A DNA stretch of 56,446 bases from Bacteroidales bacterium (lineage in GTDB: Bacteria > Bacteroidota > Bacteroidia > Bacteroidales > UBA932). Shown here in pieces: positions 1 to 7,961 of this stretch (position 1 is its first letter; each line of letters opens with the position of its first letter). The stretch is from assembly GCA_017471045.1 (NCBI GenBank), contig JAFUWZ010000039.1:1-56446 (forward strand), read 5' to 3'. A model generated the notes under the pieces. It had not been told where the DNA came from and ran no database searches. It saw only the letters and a list, made by a program, of their open reading frames with translations. Made by a program: the position numbers and the translations under genes.

Positions 1-281
1 AGCAGGGCAATGATGGATACCGAGGTCGCCCATGCAGGCACCAGTTCCATCACCCACATCAGCGTCGCATAGACAAAGATGGTGATGATCCTTTGCTGGA
101 CCTGCGTGAGTCCCTCCATCCCGAACGCCTCGGTAGGCAGGAACCAGAGCACCAGAAACACGAGGGCCACAAAAATAAATCCAATCGTCTTCTTCTTCTT
201 TTTCAACGGGTCGAACATTTTGTTGTGACGCAGTCTGTGCATCTGCTCGACCAGGTTGAATCCCACGAAACTCTTTAACAT
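1..281 (-). CDS. SLC13/DASS-type anion permease, N-terminal part (cut by window edge)
   Basis: Only the first 93 or so codons are inside the window; the rest lies beyond base 1. The protein starts at the ATG at 281, has a basic cytoplasmic N-terminus with a run of lysines (KKKKK near residue 30), then a hydrophobic helix and the segment ITIFVYATLMWVMELVPAWA, which resembles the first repeat of sodium-coupled dicarboxylate/sulfate carriers of the SLC13 family. It would sit in the inner membrane. The start lies 24 bases after the apt stop, so it is probably the fourth gene of the leftward salvage operon. Substrate cannot be inferred. Family assignment is good; the missing C-terminus prevents any check of the sodium or substrate motifs. 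Confidence 0.75.
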   Translation of the reverse strand, partial: MLKSFVGFNLVEQMHRLRHNKMFDPLKKKKKTIGFIFVALVFLVLWFLPTEAFGMEGLTQVQQRIITIFVYATLMWVMELVPAWATSVSIIAL

Positions 282-305
282 AGTATCCGTTTAATTGAAT
301 ATCCT

Positions 306-842
306 TTACTCCCCTTCCAACTGCAGCAGGGCCGTGACCGGCGTACCCTCCGGAATATGCTGGCGGCCACGAAGGGCGGGCAGCTCAATGATGAAATTGT
401 CATAGATCCGCTTGGGGTTGAACTGGCGGACCAGACGGTTGACGGCGCCGACCGTACCGCCCGTCGCCAGGAGGTCGTCGTGCACCAGCACGACATCGTC
501 CTCCGAGACCGCATCCTTGTGGATCTCGACGGTGTCCTTTCCATATTCCTTGTCATACGACTCGCTGACTACCTCGGCCGGCAGTTTGCCGGGTTTGCGC
601 GCCAGCACGAAGCCGGCGCCCAGTTTGACGGCCAGGGCCGACCCCAGGACGAAACCGCGGGACTCGATCCCCACCACCTTGGTGATGCCTTTGTCCTTGT
701 ACAATTCGTAGGTCATGTCCACGATGGCACGCAGCGCTTTCGGGTTCTTGAACAGCGTCGTCACATCGTAAAACAGGATGCCGGGAATGGGATAATCCGG
801 AACGGTCCGGATCGTTGCAATCAGATCTTTGCTTGTCATCAT
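306..842 (-). CDS. apt: Adenine phosphoribosyltransferase
   Basis: Converts adenine plus PRPP to AMP in cytosolic purine salvage. The 178-residue length is normal for the family. The PRPP-binding loop VVLVHDDLLATGGT is at residues 117-130, and the family motif GIESRGFVLG is at 58-67. Two adjacent ATG codons (842 and 839) are possible starts. The gene begins 15 bases after the permease-like gene at 858-2078 and ends 24 bases before the SLC13-type gene, so all appear to be one operon. Placing apt next to a base permease and another phosphoribosyltransferase points to uptake and capture of free nucleobases. Confidence 0.96.
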   Translation of the reverse strand: MMTSKDLIATIRTVPDYPIPGILFYDVTTLFKNPKALRAIVDMTYELYKDKGITKVVGIESRGFVLGSALAVKLGAGFVLARKPGKLPAEVVSESYDKEYGKDTVEIHKDAVSEDDVVLVHDDLLATGGTVGAVNRLVRQFNPKRIYDNFIIELPALRGRQHIPEGTPVTALLQLEGE

Positions 843-857
843 GGTATGAGATTCTAT

Positions 858-2078
858 TTAATTCAACGCAGGACGCCGGCCGAGAGCCTGGCCGGCCAGA
901 TAGCAGACGGCCGCGACCGCCATGCCGTTGATCGCCGGGAAGCCCCAATGCACAAGGTTGGCCACCACGGCGCCCAGGATCACGCCCAGGACGGCGAACC
1001 CGTCGACTTGCCGCTGCGGGACCGCATCGGCCAGGTATTCCTTGCGATGCGTGAAGTAACTGATGATCAGGATGATGCCAACTGGCGGAAGGGTGCAGTT
1101 CAGCACGTTGAGCCAGCCACAGAAGTTCCAGTAGAGCCACACGGCCGCGACCGTGCCGATCAGGCCGGCGATCAGCACCATCGTCTTCTTCGGCAGGCCG
1201 AAGATGTTGGACAGGCCCAGGCCGGCCGTGAAGAGCGCATTGTCGTTGGTCGTCCAGATGTTCAGGCCCAGGACCAGCACCGCAATGTAGAACATGTTGA
1301 GGTTAAGCATCACCTCGAAGATGTCGTTGCCGCCCGCATAGATGCTGGACACGGCGCCGAAGAAGAACATCAGGCTGTTGCCCAGGAAAAAGGCCACGAT
1401 CGTCGTGATGCAAGCCACGCGGGCATTCTTCGCGTAGCGGGTGAAATTGGGTGTCGCCGTGCCTCCCGATACGAAACTGCCGACCACCAGCCCCGCTCCC
1501 GCCAGCACGCCCAGGTCCTTGCTCCCTTTGGCAAATTGCTCAACCAGGGTCGCATCGCCGCGCTGCACGGCCAAGATCATCGCGACCGTGCCCAGGATGG
1601 CGACGGCCGGCACGGCGATGTAGCTGATGACCGTCAGGCCCTTGATGTCAAAATAGGCGCTGCCCGTCATCAGGATGCCGGCGATCACGACCAGCAGATA
1701 GCCCTGCCAGGGCATGTGGTCGGGGGTCACTTCCAGGCCCATCAACTCCTTCGCCACCGGGATGGCGAACATCGCCAATCCCACGCCGAACCAGCCGATC
1801 TGCGTGAAACTGATCATCGCGCTGGGCAGGTAGCTGCCCTTCTCGCCGAAACTGCGGCGCGCCAGTTCATCCAGCGAGAAGCCGCTCTCGCCGCCGATGT
1901 AGCCTAAGGCGCCGGTATATGCGGCCAGGATCAAGCCGCCCAGCAGGAGGGCCAGCAGGAAGCCGCGGAAATCCAGGCCGGCTGCGAGTTGCTGTCCGGC
2001 CCACATGCTGGCGGAGAAAAAGGTGAAGCCGAGCATCACCATGAACATGCTGAGGTTGCTGAGTCTTTTATTTTTCAT
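858..2078 (-). CDS. Cytosine/purine permease of the NCS1 family (CodB-like)
   Basis: A 406-residue integral membrane protein with about twelve hydrophobic helices, consistent with NCS1 nucleobase:cation symporters. The N-terminal segment with SASMWAGQQLAAG and the GGESGFSLDELARRSFG stretch resemble CodB-type cytosine permeases. It should import a nucleobase across the inner membrane. Its start overlaps the 3' end of the upstream phosphoribosyltransferase by 11 bases, which implies translational coupling and a shared substrate pathway. The substrate (cytosine, a purine or another base) cannot be decided by eye. No cytosine deaminase is visible in the window. Confidence 0.85.
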   Translation of the reverse strand: MKNKRLSNLSMFMVMLGFTFFSASMWAGQQLAAGLDFRGFLLALLLGGLILAAYTGALGYIGGESGFSLDELARRSFGEKGSYLPSAMISFTQIGWFGVGLAMFAIPVAKELMGLEVTPDHMPWQGYLLVVIAGILMTGSAYFDIKGLTVISYIAVPAVAILGTVAMILAVQRGDATLVEQFAKGSKDLGVLAGAGLVVGSFVSGGTATPNFTRYAKNARVACITTIVAFFLGNSLMFFFGAVSSIYAGGNDIFEVMLNLNMFYIAVLVLGLNIWTTNDNALFTAGLGLSNIFGLPKKTMVLIAGLIGTVAAVWLYWNFCGWLNVLNCTLPPVGIILIISYFTHRKEYLADAVPQRQVDGFAVLGVILGAVVANLVHWGFPAINGMAVAAVCYLAGQALGRRPALN

Positions 2079-3189
2079 AAAGCGATTGGATTGACTTGAC
2101 AGATGCGATCTTGCGGCGGGCGATGTCGCCCAGATCCCAACTGCACGCCTCTTCGATCAGGCGCATCTCCTTCCTCCACAATCCCTCTAGGTCTGCGAAT
2201 GTAATTTCCTGCAAATGTGTAGCTTCCAGCCATTGTGAGTAGTCCAGTCCGCCGGCGTGTCCCAGCTTTTCGGCCACCAGCGCGGCCGGGTCGATGCGAT
2301 CCGCCCGGGCCAGGATCCCTTCCCAATACTCCAGGACTTCCTCGAAGTGGACGGGGATTTCGTAACGCCGTGCTCCCCCGTCGTAGATGATACATTTCTC
2401 CAGCAGCACATACGGCGGGCGTTCGACGACATAGCGCCGGAAATCCGGCGAAACCACGCCGCCCAGCCAGCCGAAATCGATGTCGGGCGTATTGATCCCG
2501 CTGACGCCCTTGTCTCCGTAGATGGTGAACATCCCTTCAAAAAAGAAGACATCCACCCCCTCAAAATCCGGCCACCAGCCGCGCATGCGCTCCGCATACG
2601 CCTCCATCAGCGGGAGGGCGCGCATTCCGCCGACGGTAAAGAACACCAGGCGCCGCAAGCTGCCGCCCGCCGAGCGGAATGCCTCCAGGAAATGGTCCAG
2701 GCAGAAACGGAAGGTATCGCCCGTGGCGAGGATATCCCCGATTGCCAAGATGCGGTCCCGCCCGGGACGGATCTTCTCATATTTGATCTCCAGGCCGGTG
2801 ATGACCCGCTCGGTGATCCCGTCCACCAGCCGCGTCTCGATCTTGCGCTCGCAGGACAGGAAATGGATATCGCTGACCCAAAAAGGCTCCCGGCAGCGGC
2901 TGCAGGCCTCCTCGAGCGGATAGTTCAGTCCGCCGCGCAGGATGGTCAGGATGTCCAGGTTCCTGCCCAGGCCCCGGTCTTGGAGATACTGGAGGCCGGC
3001 TGCCGTGGGCGCTAGCAGCGCCTGGTAAGCCACGAATCCGACCACCTCCGGATAAGCCATCAGCGCGCGGGAATCGGAGTGACTGAGGATGTGATAACGG
3101 TTGGTGAACTGCTGGGAGGACAGTTCATAAATGTCGGTGTCTTGATACGCTCCGGCATTCCGGAGTCGGAGATCTTCGTACTGGGGCAT
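2068..3189 (-). CDS. Type I phosphoribosyltransferase-like protein of unknown substrate
   Basis: 373 residues, longer than simple salvage phosphoribosyltransferases. A PRPP-loop-like motif ILAIGDILATGDT is at about residues 147-159. An earlier segment, LDILTILRGGLNYPLEEA, recalls the ILRxG region of uracil phosphoribosyltransferase. Usual family loops have two acidic residues before the variable position; here the pair is Gly-Asp. The 200-residue C-terminal part, rich in aromatic residues, is not recognised. It heads an operon with a nucleobase permease and apt, so transfer of ribose-5-phosphate to a base taken up by that permease is a fair inference. The ATG at 3189 follows a hairpin and a -7 box very closely. 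Confidence 0.65.
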   Translation of the reverse strand: MPQYEDLRLRNAGAYQDTDIYELSSQQFTNRYHILSHSDSRALMAYPEVVGFVAYQALLAPTAAGLQYLQDRGLGRNLDILTILRGGLNYPLEEACSRCREPFWVSDIHFLSCERKIETRLVDGITERVITGLEIKYEKIRPGRDRILAIGDILATGDTFRFCLDHFLEAFRSAGGSLRRLVFFTVGGMRALPLMEAYAERMRGWWPDFEGVDVFFFEGMFTIYGDKGVSGINTPDIDFGWLGGVVSPDFRRYVVERPPYVLLEKCIIYDGGARRYEIPVHFEEVLEYWEGILARADRIDPAALVAEKLGHAGGLDYSQWLEATHLQEITFADLEGLWRKEMRLIEEACSWDLGDIARRKIASVKSIQSLYEK

Positions 3190-3190
3190 G

Positions 3191-3219
3191 AAAAATCCCG
3201 ATTAGCGTCTAACCGGGAT
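3191..3219 (-). terminator. Terminator-like hairpin with T-run just before a start codon
   Basis: Read on the minus strand this is an 11-bp stem (with one G-U pair) around a 3-base loop, followed at once by five T and then C and the ATG at 3189. The A.C mismatch on the plus strand shows it is built to fold in the leftward transcript. It could end transcription from the DUF819 gene (stop at 3294) or act as a leader attenuator of the salvage operon. Confidence 0.6.
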
Positions 3220-3220
3220 A

Positions 3221-3228
3221 CAAAGATA
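3221..3228 (-). promoter_or_regulatory. Bacteroidota -7 box for the salvage operon
   Basis: The minus strand reads TATCTTTG, a match to TAnnTTTG. The expected transcript start would fall at or inside the adjoining hairpin, so the mRNA would begin with that stem. No clear -33 TTG is seen at 19-21 bases upstream. Confidence 0.5.
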
Positions 3229-3293
3229 CGAAAGAGCAGCAGCATTCCCCACATTCGAAGGGGCAAATTATCAACACGCTATCAACAATGCCG

Positions 3294-4475
3294 TCATAAG
3301 ATCTGCGCCATCAGGACACCCAGGTAGTTGCCGACGGCGTAGCCGATGATGCCGGCCGTGATGCCGGTCAGGATGACCTTGCGGTTCTTCATCGCGTCCG
3401 CGATCATCGGGACGAACAAGGGCGAATTGATCATCGCCACGGATGTGATCACCGTCGTGTCGGCATCCAGTTTCAGCAACTTTCCCAGCAGCAGCTGCAA
3501 GCCGAGCGATGCGAAAATCACAAAGGCGATGAAGAGGAAAGTGAAAGCACCCGCCCGGTAGTCGATGCTCCCCAGGTCCACCATGGACGAAACGACCAAG
3601 GAGAAAACCAGCACCAGATACATCCCGGCGTCGTAACTCTTCTCCCAGCTCCGCACGCGCGGGATGAAAGAAGCGGCCAGGGAAAGGGTTGTCAGCGACA
3701 GGATCAGGACGATCATGTTGACCTTTCCCGTTATCAGGAAGGACAACCCGAGACTGCCCCCTACGATCGCAATGGACAGAGCCAGCGCCTCCACTGTCGG
3801 CCGGAAATGCCGCTTCGTGAAGATGTCCCGGTACATATCCTGCTCCGACTGCGCCATCGCCCCGTTCACGACCGCATCCTCGGCCGGAACCGACGGTCCG
3901 GAAAGCGCCTCGAAGGGCAGCCACTTGCGGACCAGGCGGATCCCCACCGAAAGCAGGAAAACCAGATACAGGAAGCTCACCACCATGTCGAACGTGTTGA
4001 CGGACACGTAGGTCGCCTCGTCCACACCGAGCATCATCTTGATGGCAGCCAGATTGGGCGTACCTCCGGTATAGACGCCGACCGCCATGCCGGCGATCGC
4101 CTTCCCCTGCTCGCCCAGATGCGATCCGAATAGCTGATAACCCAGGAAAGAAACGGTAAAAACCGAGACGATTCCGACCAGCAGCGCCAAGAGCGCCTTG
4201 CCGGCCGGCCAGTGCCGGAAGTCACAGGCAAAGAGAATCATGGGAATGGCGAGCGGGATCGCCACCGAGACCATCGCGTCCTGCAGCGGGAACAGCGTCT
4301 CCCCCAGTCTGTCCACACGGAAAATGAACAGATTGGCGATCAGCACACCCAGGAAATACAGCGTCAGGATGGCGCCGGCTTTTCTGAAGAAAGAGACCCT
4401 GCGGCACAGTTTCACCACCAGGGCCGGGACGATCAGGTAGAACGCCGCTGCGGCCAGAAGAATCAGGATTTTCAT
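3294..4475 (-). CDS. DUF819 family membrane protein
   Basis: About 393 residues with eleven or so hydrophobic helices, matching the DUF819 (YjcL-like) family, whose transport role is not established. The segment GMAVGVYTGGTPNLAAIKMM and the duplicated C-terminal TAGIIGYAVGNYLG are typical of the family, with Gly/Asn-rich breaks in helices as in secondary carriers. An upstream GTG at 4481 is in frame, but the ATG two codons later (4475) is the more likely start. It begins 45 bases after the stop of the acyltransferase gene without an obvious promoter between, so it may be cotranscribed from the promoter at 5703-5733. Confidence 0.8.
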   Translation of the reverse strand: MKILILLAAAAFYLIVPALVVKLCRRVSFFRKAGAILTLYFLGVLIANLFIFRVDRLGETLFPLQDAMVSVAIPLAIPMILFACDFRHWPAGKALLALLVGIVSVFTVSFLGYQLFGSHLGEQGKAIAGMAVGVYTGGTPNLAAIKMMLGVDEATYVSVNTFDMVVSFLYLVFLLSVGIRLVRKWLPFEALSGPSVPAEDAVVNGAMAQSEQDMYRDIFTKRHFRPTVEALALSIAIVGGSLGLSFLITGKVNMIVLILSLTTLSLAASFIPRVRSWEKSYDAGMYLVLVFSLVVSSMVDLGSIDYRAGAFTFLFIAFVIFASLGLQLLLGKLLKLDADTTVITSVAMINSPLFVPMIADAMKNRKVILTGITAGIIGYAVGNYLGVLMAQIL

Positions 4476-4520
4476 TCGCACACGTTTGAATCAGGGCAAG
4501 AGGTCGGGCAGCACAATATA

Positions 4521-5690
4521 CTATTCTTCAGCAAGTTGCTCTTTGGACAGAACCGGATTGGAATAGATCTTCAAGAAGATATCGCGCAGTTCGTCCCTAT
4601 CCAGCGAGCGCTCCACCTTGCCCATGCGATGCTCCATATATTTCTTGAACGCCGCCACGTCTTCGTCCGTATAATGCTCCGCATATTTGTGCGTCCCGTT
4701 GACAAGGTCATAGCACAAATAATTGGTCTTCCACAGTTTGTACCCCTCGATGACCCGGCGGTCCACCGCATGGCGGATCAGCTGGTAACGGTCGTTCTTG
4801 TCGCAGAGCGAAGCCGCCTCGATCTCCTCCGACGTCAAGGGCTTGCCGATGTGGAGATGCACATGTCCCTTCTGCTGACGGATGCCCATGATGATGCTGT
4901 GCATGTCCTCGTTGCGTTTCTTGACGTATTTCTGTGTCCGAGAGATCAGGATTTCACGCGCTTTCCGGATGTCGCACGGCTCGTATTCGTACGAGATGCT
5001 CATCGGGACGATGTGGAGCTCCTCAAAATTATCTTTGAAACCCTTCGTGCCGCTCATGTCGAACATCTTGAGCAGGCCCTGCTCCGTAACGTCGATCCCG
5101 TTCTTGGTGCGTCCCTGGCGCTGTGCGATCCACATCGAAGCCCGGTCGGAGGTAATCCCCTGGCGGATATACTTCGAGAGAACCTGGGACGAGAGGTACA
5201 ATTCACGGGCGCTGACACCCCGCACCACCGTCACCATCCGGTTGCAGCGCAGCAGCGCTTCCACCGTCTTGCTGTCCTTGATCAGATTGTCGCCGACGGC
5301 AATCTCCGTCTGCGGGAGTCCGTGCCGGAAAAGCACATACTGCGTCAGCGCGGGATCCAGGACGATGTCCCGGTGGTTGGACATCATCAGATACTTGTGG
5401 GACAGGTCGGAGACATTTTCCACCCCCTCGTAGGTGAATCCGTCCGTCGAAGTGTCAATCACCCATGCGACGGCCTTGCTGACCACGGCCCGCTGGAATT
5501 CATCCACGGTGTGGACCTCCTTCAGCATATTGGCCAGGTAGTCCCAGCGCTCGTGCGGAAAGAGATATTTGGAAATCAACTTGGTATAACGGTGGCCCGC
5601 AAGTTTCGCAATCGCGACGGACGCCTCTTCGTCCGTATAAGGGGCAATGCCGGCAAACTCGTCCAGGGAATCGGTTTCAGCCATTTTCAT
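4521..5690 (-). CDS. Glycerolphosphate/lysophosphatidate acyltransferase-like protein (PlsB/PlsC superfamily)
   Basis: 389 residues from the ATG at 5690. The acyltransferase motif NHRDIVLDP (NHxxxxD, the catalytic His-Asp pair) is near residue 100, and a later GRTKNGID segment fits the glycerolipid acyltransferase block with a conserved Gly and Asp. It probably transfers a fatty acyl group to a glycerophosphate or related lipid at the inner membrane face. An in-frame codon at 5750 would extend the protein, but that start lies upstream of a perfect promoter (TTG-N20-TATCTTTG at 5703-5733), so 5690 (or 5684) is preferred. The gene lies between queA and the DUF819 gene. Confidence 0.8.
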   Translation of the reverse strand: MKMAETDSLDEFAGIAPYTDEEASVAIAKLAGHRYTKLISKYLFPHERWDYLANMLKEVHTVDEFQRAVVSKAVAWVIDTSTDGFTYEGVENVSDLSHKYLMMSNHRDIVLDPALTQYVLFRHGLPQTEIAVGDNLIKDSKTVEALLRCNRMVTVVRGVSARELYLSSQVLSKYIRQGITSDRASMWIAQRQGRTKNGIDVTEQGLLKMFDMSGTKGFKDNFEELHIVPMSISYEYEPCDIRKAREILISRTQKYVKKRNEDMHSIIMGIRQQKGHVHLHIGKPLTSEEIEAASLCDKNDRYQLIRHAVDRRVIEGYKLWKTNYLCYDLVNGTHKYAEHYTDEDVAAFKKYMEHRMGKVERSLDRDELRDIFLKIYSNPVLSKEQLAEE

Positions 5691-5702
5691 TTTATTTTCA
5701 CC

Positions 5703-5733
5703 CAAAGATAACAAAAAATCAAACGCGATACAA
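5703..5733 (-). promoter_or_regulatory. Promoter of the acyltransferase gene inside the queA 3' end
   Basis: The minus strand carries TTG (5731-5733), 20 bases, then TATCTTTG (5703-5710). The -33 box lies within queA coding sequence and the -7 box just past its stop at 5719. The start codon at 5690 is 12 bases downstream of the -7 box. Confidence 0.75.
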
Positions 5734-6939
5734 GAGGGAACTGTCACCATAACTCAAGAAGCGGAAATTGTGGTCCAGCGCATAATCGTAAATGGTGCGC
5801 CAGTCTCCCCCGACAAAAGCGGAAATCAGCAGCAGCAGCGTACTCTCCGGCTGATGGAAATTGGTCACCAGCAGATCGACCAGCCGGAAGCGGAAGCCCG
5901 GCACGATGATGATGCGCGTGCCGATCTTCAATTCTTCCATTCCCTGCGTGTCCATATAGTCGCACAACGCCTGAAGCGCTTCTTCCGTTGAATAGCCGTA
6001 AGTCCTTGTATAAGGATCCCATTGACCGACATCTTCCGGCCTCCCATTCTCCAGACAGGAAACTCCCGCATAATAGAGCGACTCCAGGGTACGGACGGAG
6101 GTGGTGCCGACGGCGGCCAGGGGCTGGTGCGCTCCGGCACGGAGGCCGGCGAGAAGCCTCTCCAGGAAGGATTTCCGCACGGAGAACGGCTCCCGGTGCA
6201 TCGGATGGTCCGCCACATTCTCACTTTTGACCGGCAGGAAGGTACCGGCACCCACGTGAAGACAGACCGTCTCCGTATGGACCCCCTTGGCGCGCAGGCG
6301 GGCCAGCACAGCTTCCGTGAAATGCAGACCGGCCGTCGGAGCCGCCACGGACCCACGGAAACGGGCGTAGGTGGTCTGATACCGCTCCAGATCGATCGCC
6401 TCCGTGTCCCGGTTCAGGTACGGCGGGATGGGTACGCGGCCGCAACGGTCCAGTACATTCGAGAAGACATCACCGCCCTGCCATCGCAGTTCCACGATGC
6501 CCGTCTGCCCTTCACGGGAAACCAGATCTGCGGTCAGATCCAAGGCGGCGACGCAGGGATCCCCGCCGACATTGGCGAAGTGCAGGGTGTCGCCTTTCCA
6601 ACGCTTGGCATTGCCGATCACACATTTCCAGCGGCAGCTGCTGCGCGCGGCAAAAATGGTGTTGTATTCCGGCGGATCGACCGGCTCCAGACAGAATATT
6701 TCAATATGAGCCCCCGTTTCGCGCAGGAAAAACAGACGGGCCGGGACCACTTTCGTATCGTTGAACACCATGACGGAATCGGCGGGAATCAACTCAGGCA
6801 AATCCCGGAAAACGAAAGCATCGACCTGACCGTTCCGGTAGCGGAGCAGTTTGGACGCGTCCCGCTGCGGCAGGGGATATTTGGCAATCCGCCAATCGGG
6901 GAGCTCGTAATTGTAATCGCTGATTTTGATATCGATCAT
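5719..6939 (-). CDS. queA: S-adenosylmethionine:tRNA ribosyltransferase-isomerase
   Basis: Adds the epoxycyclopentane-diol precursor ring to 7-aminomethyl-7-deazaguanine in tRNA, the penultimate step of queuosine synthesis. Family segments are VMVFNDTKVVPARLF near the N-terminus, AAPTAGLHFT in the middle, HVGAGTFLPVK, and TNFHQPESTLLLL near the C-terminus. Length (406 residues) is slightly above the usual 340-360 because of extra sequence around residues 85-165 and before residue 310. The ATG at 6939 is chosen over an in-frame TTG at 6948, because that TTG is part of the promoter -7 box. The spacing implies a leaderless or nearly leaderless mRNA. Confidence 0.95.
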   Translation of the reverse strand: MIDIKISDYNYELPDWRIAKYPLPQRDASKLLRYRNGQVDAFVFRDLPELIPADSVMVFNDTKVVPARLFFLRETGAHIEIFCLEPVDPPEYNTIFAARSSCRWKCVIGNAKRWKGDTLHFANVGGDPCVAALDLTADLVSREGQTGIVELRWQGGDVFSNVLDRCGRVPIPPYLNRDTEAIDLERYQTTYARFRGSVAAPTAGLHFTEAVLARLRAKGVHTETVCLHVGAGTFLPVKSENVADHPMHREPFSVRKSFLERLLAGLRAGAHQPLAAVGTTSVRTLESLYYAGVSCLENGRPEDVGQWDPYTRTYGYSTEEALQALCDYMDTQGMEELKIGTRIIIVPGFRFRLVDLLVTNFHQPESTLLLLISAFVGGDWRTIYDYALDHNFRFLSYGDSSLLYRV

Positions 6940-6945
6940 AATAGA

Positions 6946-6977
6946 CAAAAATACGTCTTTCTTCAGAAGAAAGCAAA
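6946..6977 (-). promoter_or_regulatory. queA promoter
   Basis: The minus strand shows TTTG (6974-6977), 20 bases, then TATTTTTG (6946-6953), a full match to the Bacteroidota vegetative promoter. Only six bases separate the -7 box from the queA ATG. Confidence 0.8.
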
Positions 6978-7385
6978 CCGCATTCTATCGACCCGATCTA
7001 TTTACATTTGTAAATAGACTCAACACAAAGAAAACAGGTTTGTTAATTTACAAATGTTCCCAACAAAGCAGCGGCCCTGCGCGACAATGGGAAACAAATG
7101 TAAAATAAAAAATTATTATGTCGAAATACTAGTTTAGCTATATAGCTGAAAATCAGAAAATATAACGCCATCACTGAAAGTTAATCACTGCACCATTATA
7201 TGTAAATTCCGACCAAAAGCAGGGAGACCACCTGTTGAAAAGACGATATCACAAGATAATTCTATTTGATAATCAGTAAATTAATATCTTTCAACTAAAT
7301 CTATATTTAGATTTATGTGGCCAGAGATATCAACATCTTGTTAACATTTCAACATTTATTAACAAAAATAAAATGTAAAAATGAC
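6978..7385. promoter_or_regulatory. AT-rich intergenic region with repeated palindromic operator-like elements
   Basis: No gene is seen here. A perfect 9-2-9 inverted repeat CTATTTACAttTGTAAATAG is at 6998-7017. Near-copies of its core in reverse orientation (TTACAAATGTAA with two changes each) are at 7048-7059 and 7092-7103, flanking a GC-rich block. A fourth copy identical in the 12-base core TTACATTTGTAA is at 7408-7419, over the -7 box of the XRE regulator gene. Other palindromes are AGCTATATAGCT (7136-7147) and AAATCTA-tatt-TAGATTT (7297-7314). The likely role is binding of the adjacent regulator. Confidence 0.55.
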
Positions 7386-7419
7386 TTGATTTTTTACTTT
7401 AGGTTAATTACATTTGTAA
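7386..7419 (+). promoter_or_regulatory. Promoter of the XRE regulator with overlapping operator
   Basis: TTG (7386-7388), 20 bases, TACATTTG (7409-7416). The -7 box is embedded in the palindrome-like TTACATTTGTAA (7408-7419), the same core found upstream at 7002-7013. A strong AAGGAAGG ribosome-binding-like stretch follows before the ATG at 7440. Confidence 0.7.
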
Positions 7420-7439
7420 GAATCAAGGAAGGAACAATC

Positions 7440-7907
7440 ATGAACTTCAGAATCCAACAGTTTCTCGCGGCAGAGAACATTTCGCAATCCCAATTGGCGG
7501 ATTCGATCGGCGTCGCGCGCGCCAGCATTTCCCACATTATCGCCGGACGGAACAAGCCGGGCTTTGATTTCATCCAGAACTTGTCCCGGCACTACCCCAA
7601 CCTGAATCTGGATTGGTTGATCAACGGCAAAGGCCGGATGTACAAGGATGCGGCAGCGATGCTGGAAGTCCCCGAAGTACCTACCGAAGGCGGCCAACTC
7701 TTTTCCGACCGGCAGATGGAAGACCCAACTCCGGATCAGCCGGCTCCGGAGGAGCGCGCCGAAGAACTGAATGATCAAGAAAAAATCGAATATACAGACA
7801 TTTACAATGCAACAGATGAAACAAAACATCAGATAAATTCACGCAAGATTGTTCGGATCGTCGTCTTCTACGACGACAACACCTACCAAGAGTTGACGGA
7901 AGCGTGA
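7440..7907 (+). CDS. XRE-family helix-turn-helix transcriptional regulator
   Basis: 155 residues from the ATG at 7440; an in-frame extension to 7317 is rejected because the promoter lies inside it. The N-terminal HTH is at about residues 3-57 (SQSQLADSIGVARASISHII as recognition unit), followed by an acidic, Pro-rich linker (75-118) and a C-terminal strand motif RKIVRIVVFYDDNTYQEL at 135-152. This two-part layout is seen in many Bacteroidota regulators, but the role of the C-terminal motif is not known to me. The -7 box overlaps a palindrome repeated upstream, so autoregulation is probable. Target genes could include queA, because a perfect copy of the element lies about 60 bases before it. 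Confidence 0.85.
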   Translation: MNFRIQQFLAAENISQSQLADSIGVARASISHIIAGRNKPGFDFIQNLSRHYPNLNLDWLINGKGRMYKDAAAMLEVPEVPTEGGQLFSDRQMEDPTPDQPAPEERAEELNDQEKIEYTDIYNATDETKHQINSRKIVRIVVFYDDNTYQELTEA

Positions 7908-7928
7908 GCGTTTCTGAATAGTTTTGGT

Positions 7929-7936
7929 TATCTTTG
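7929..7936 (+). promoter_or_regulatory. -7 box for the DHODH-like gene
   Basis: TATCTTTG matches TAnnTTTG exactly and lies 25 bases before the ATG at 7962. No TTG is found at the expected -33 spacing. Confidence 0.55.
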
Positions 7937-7961
7937 TTCTCCATCAGCAAACTGGGAACAA

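Noticed and set aside
357-1907. A 516-codon plus-strand frame across apt and the permease gene
   Set aside because: It spans two well-supported leftward genes and gives no recognisable domain; antisense shadow.
7317-7439. N-terminal extension of the XRE regulator to an upstream in-frame start
   Set aside because: The extension crosses the promoter boxes at 7386-7416 and has no HTH-like sequence; the ATG at 7440 has a strong purine-rich site before it.
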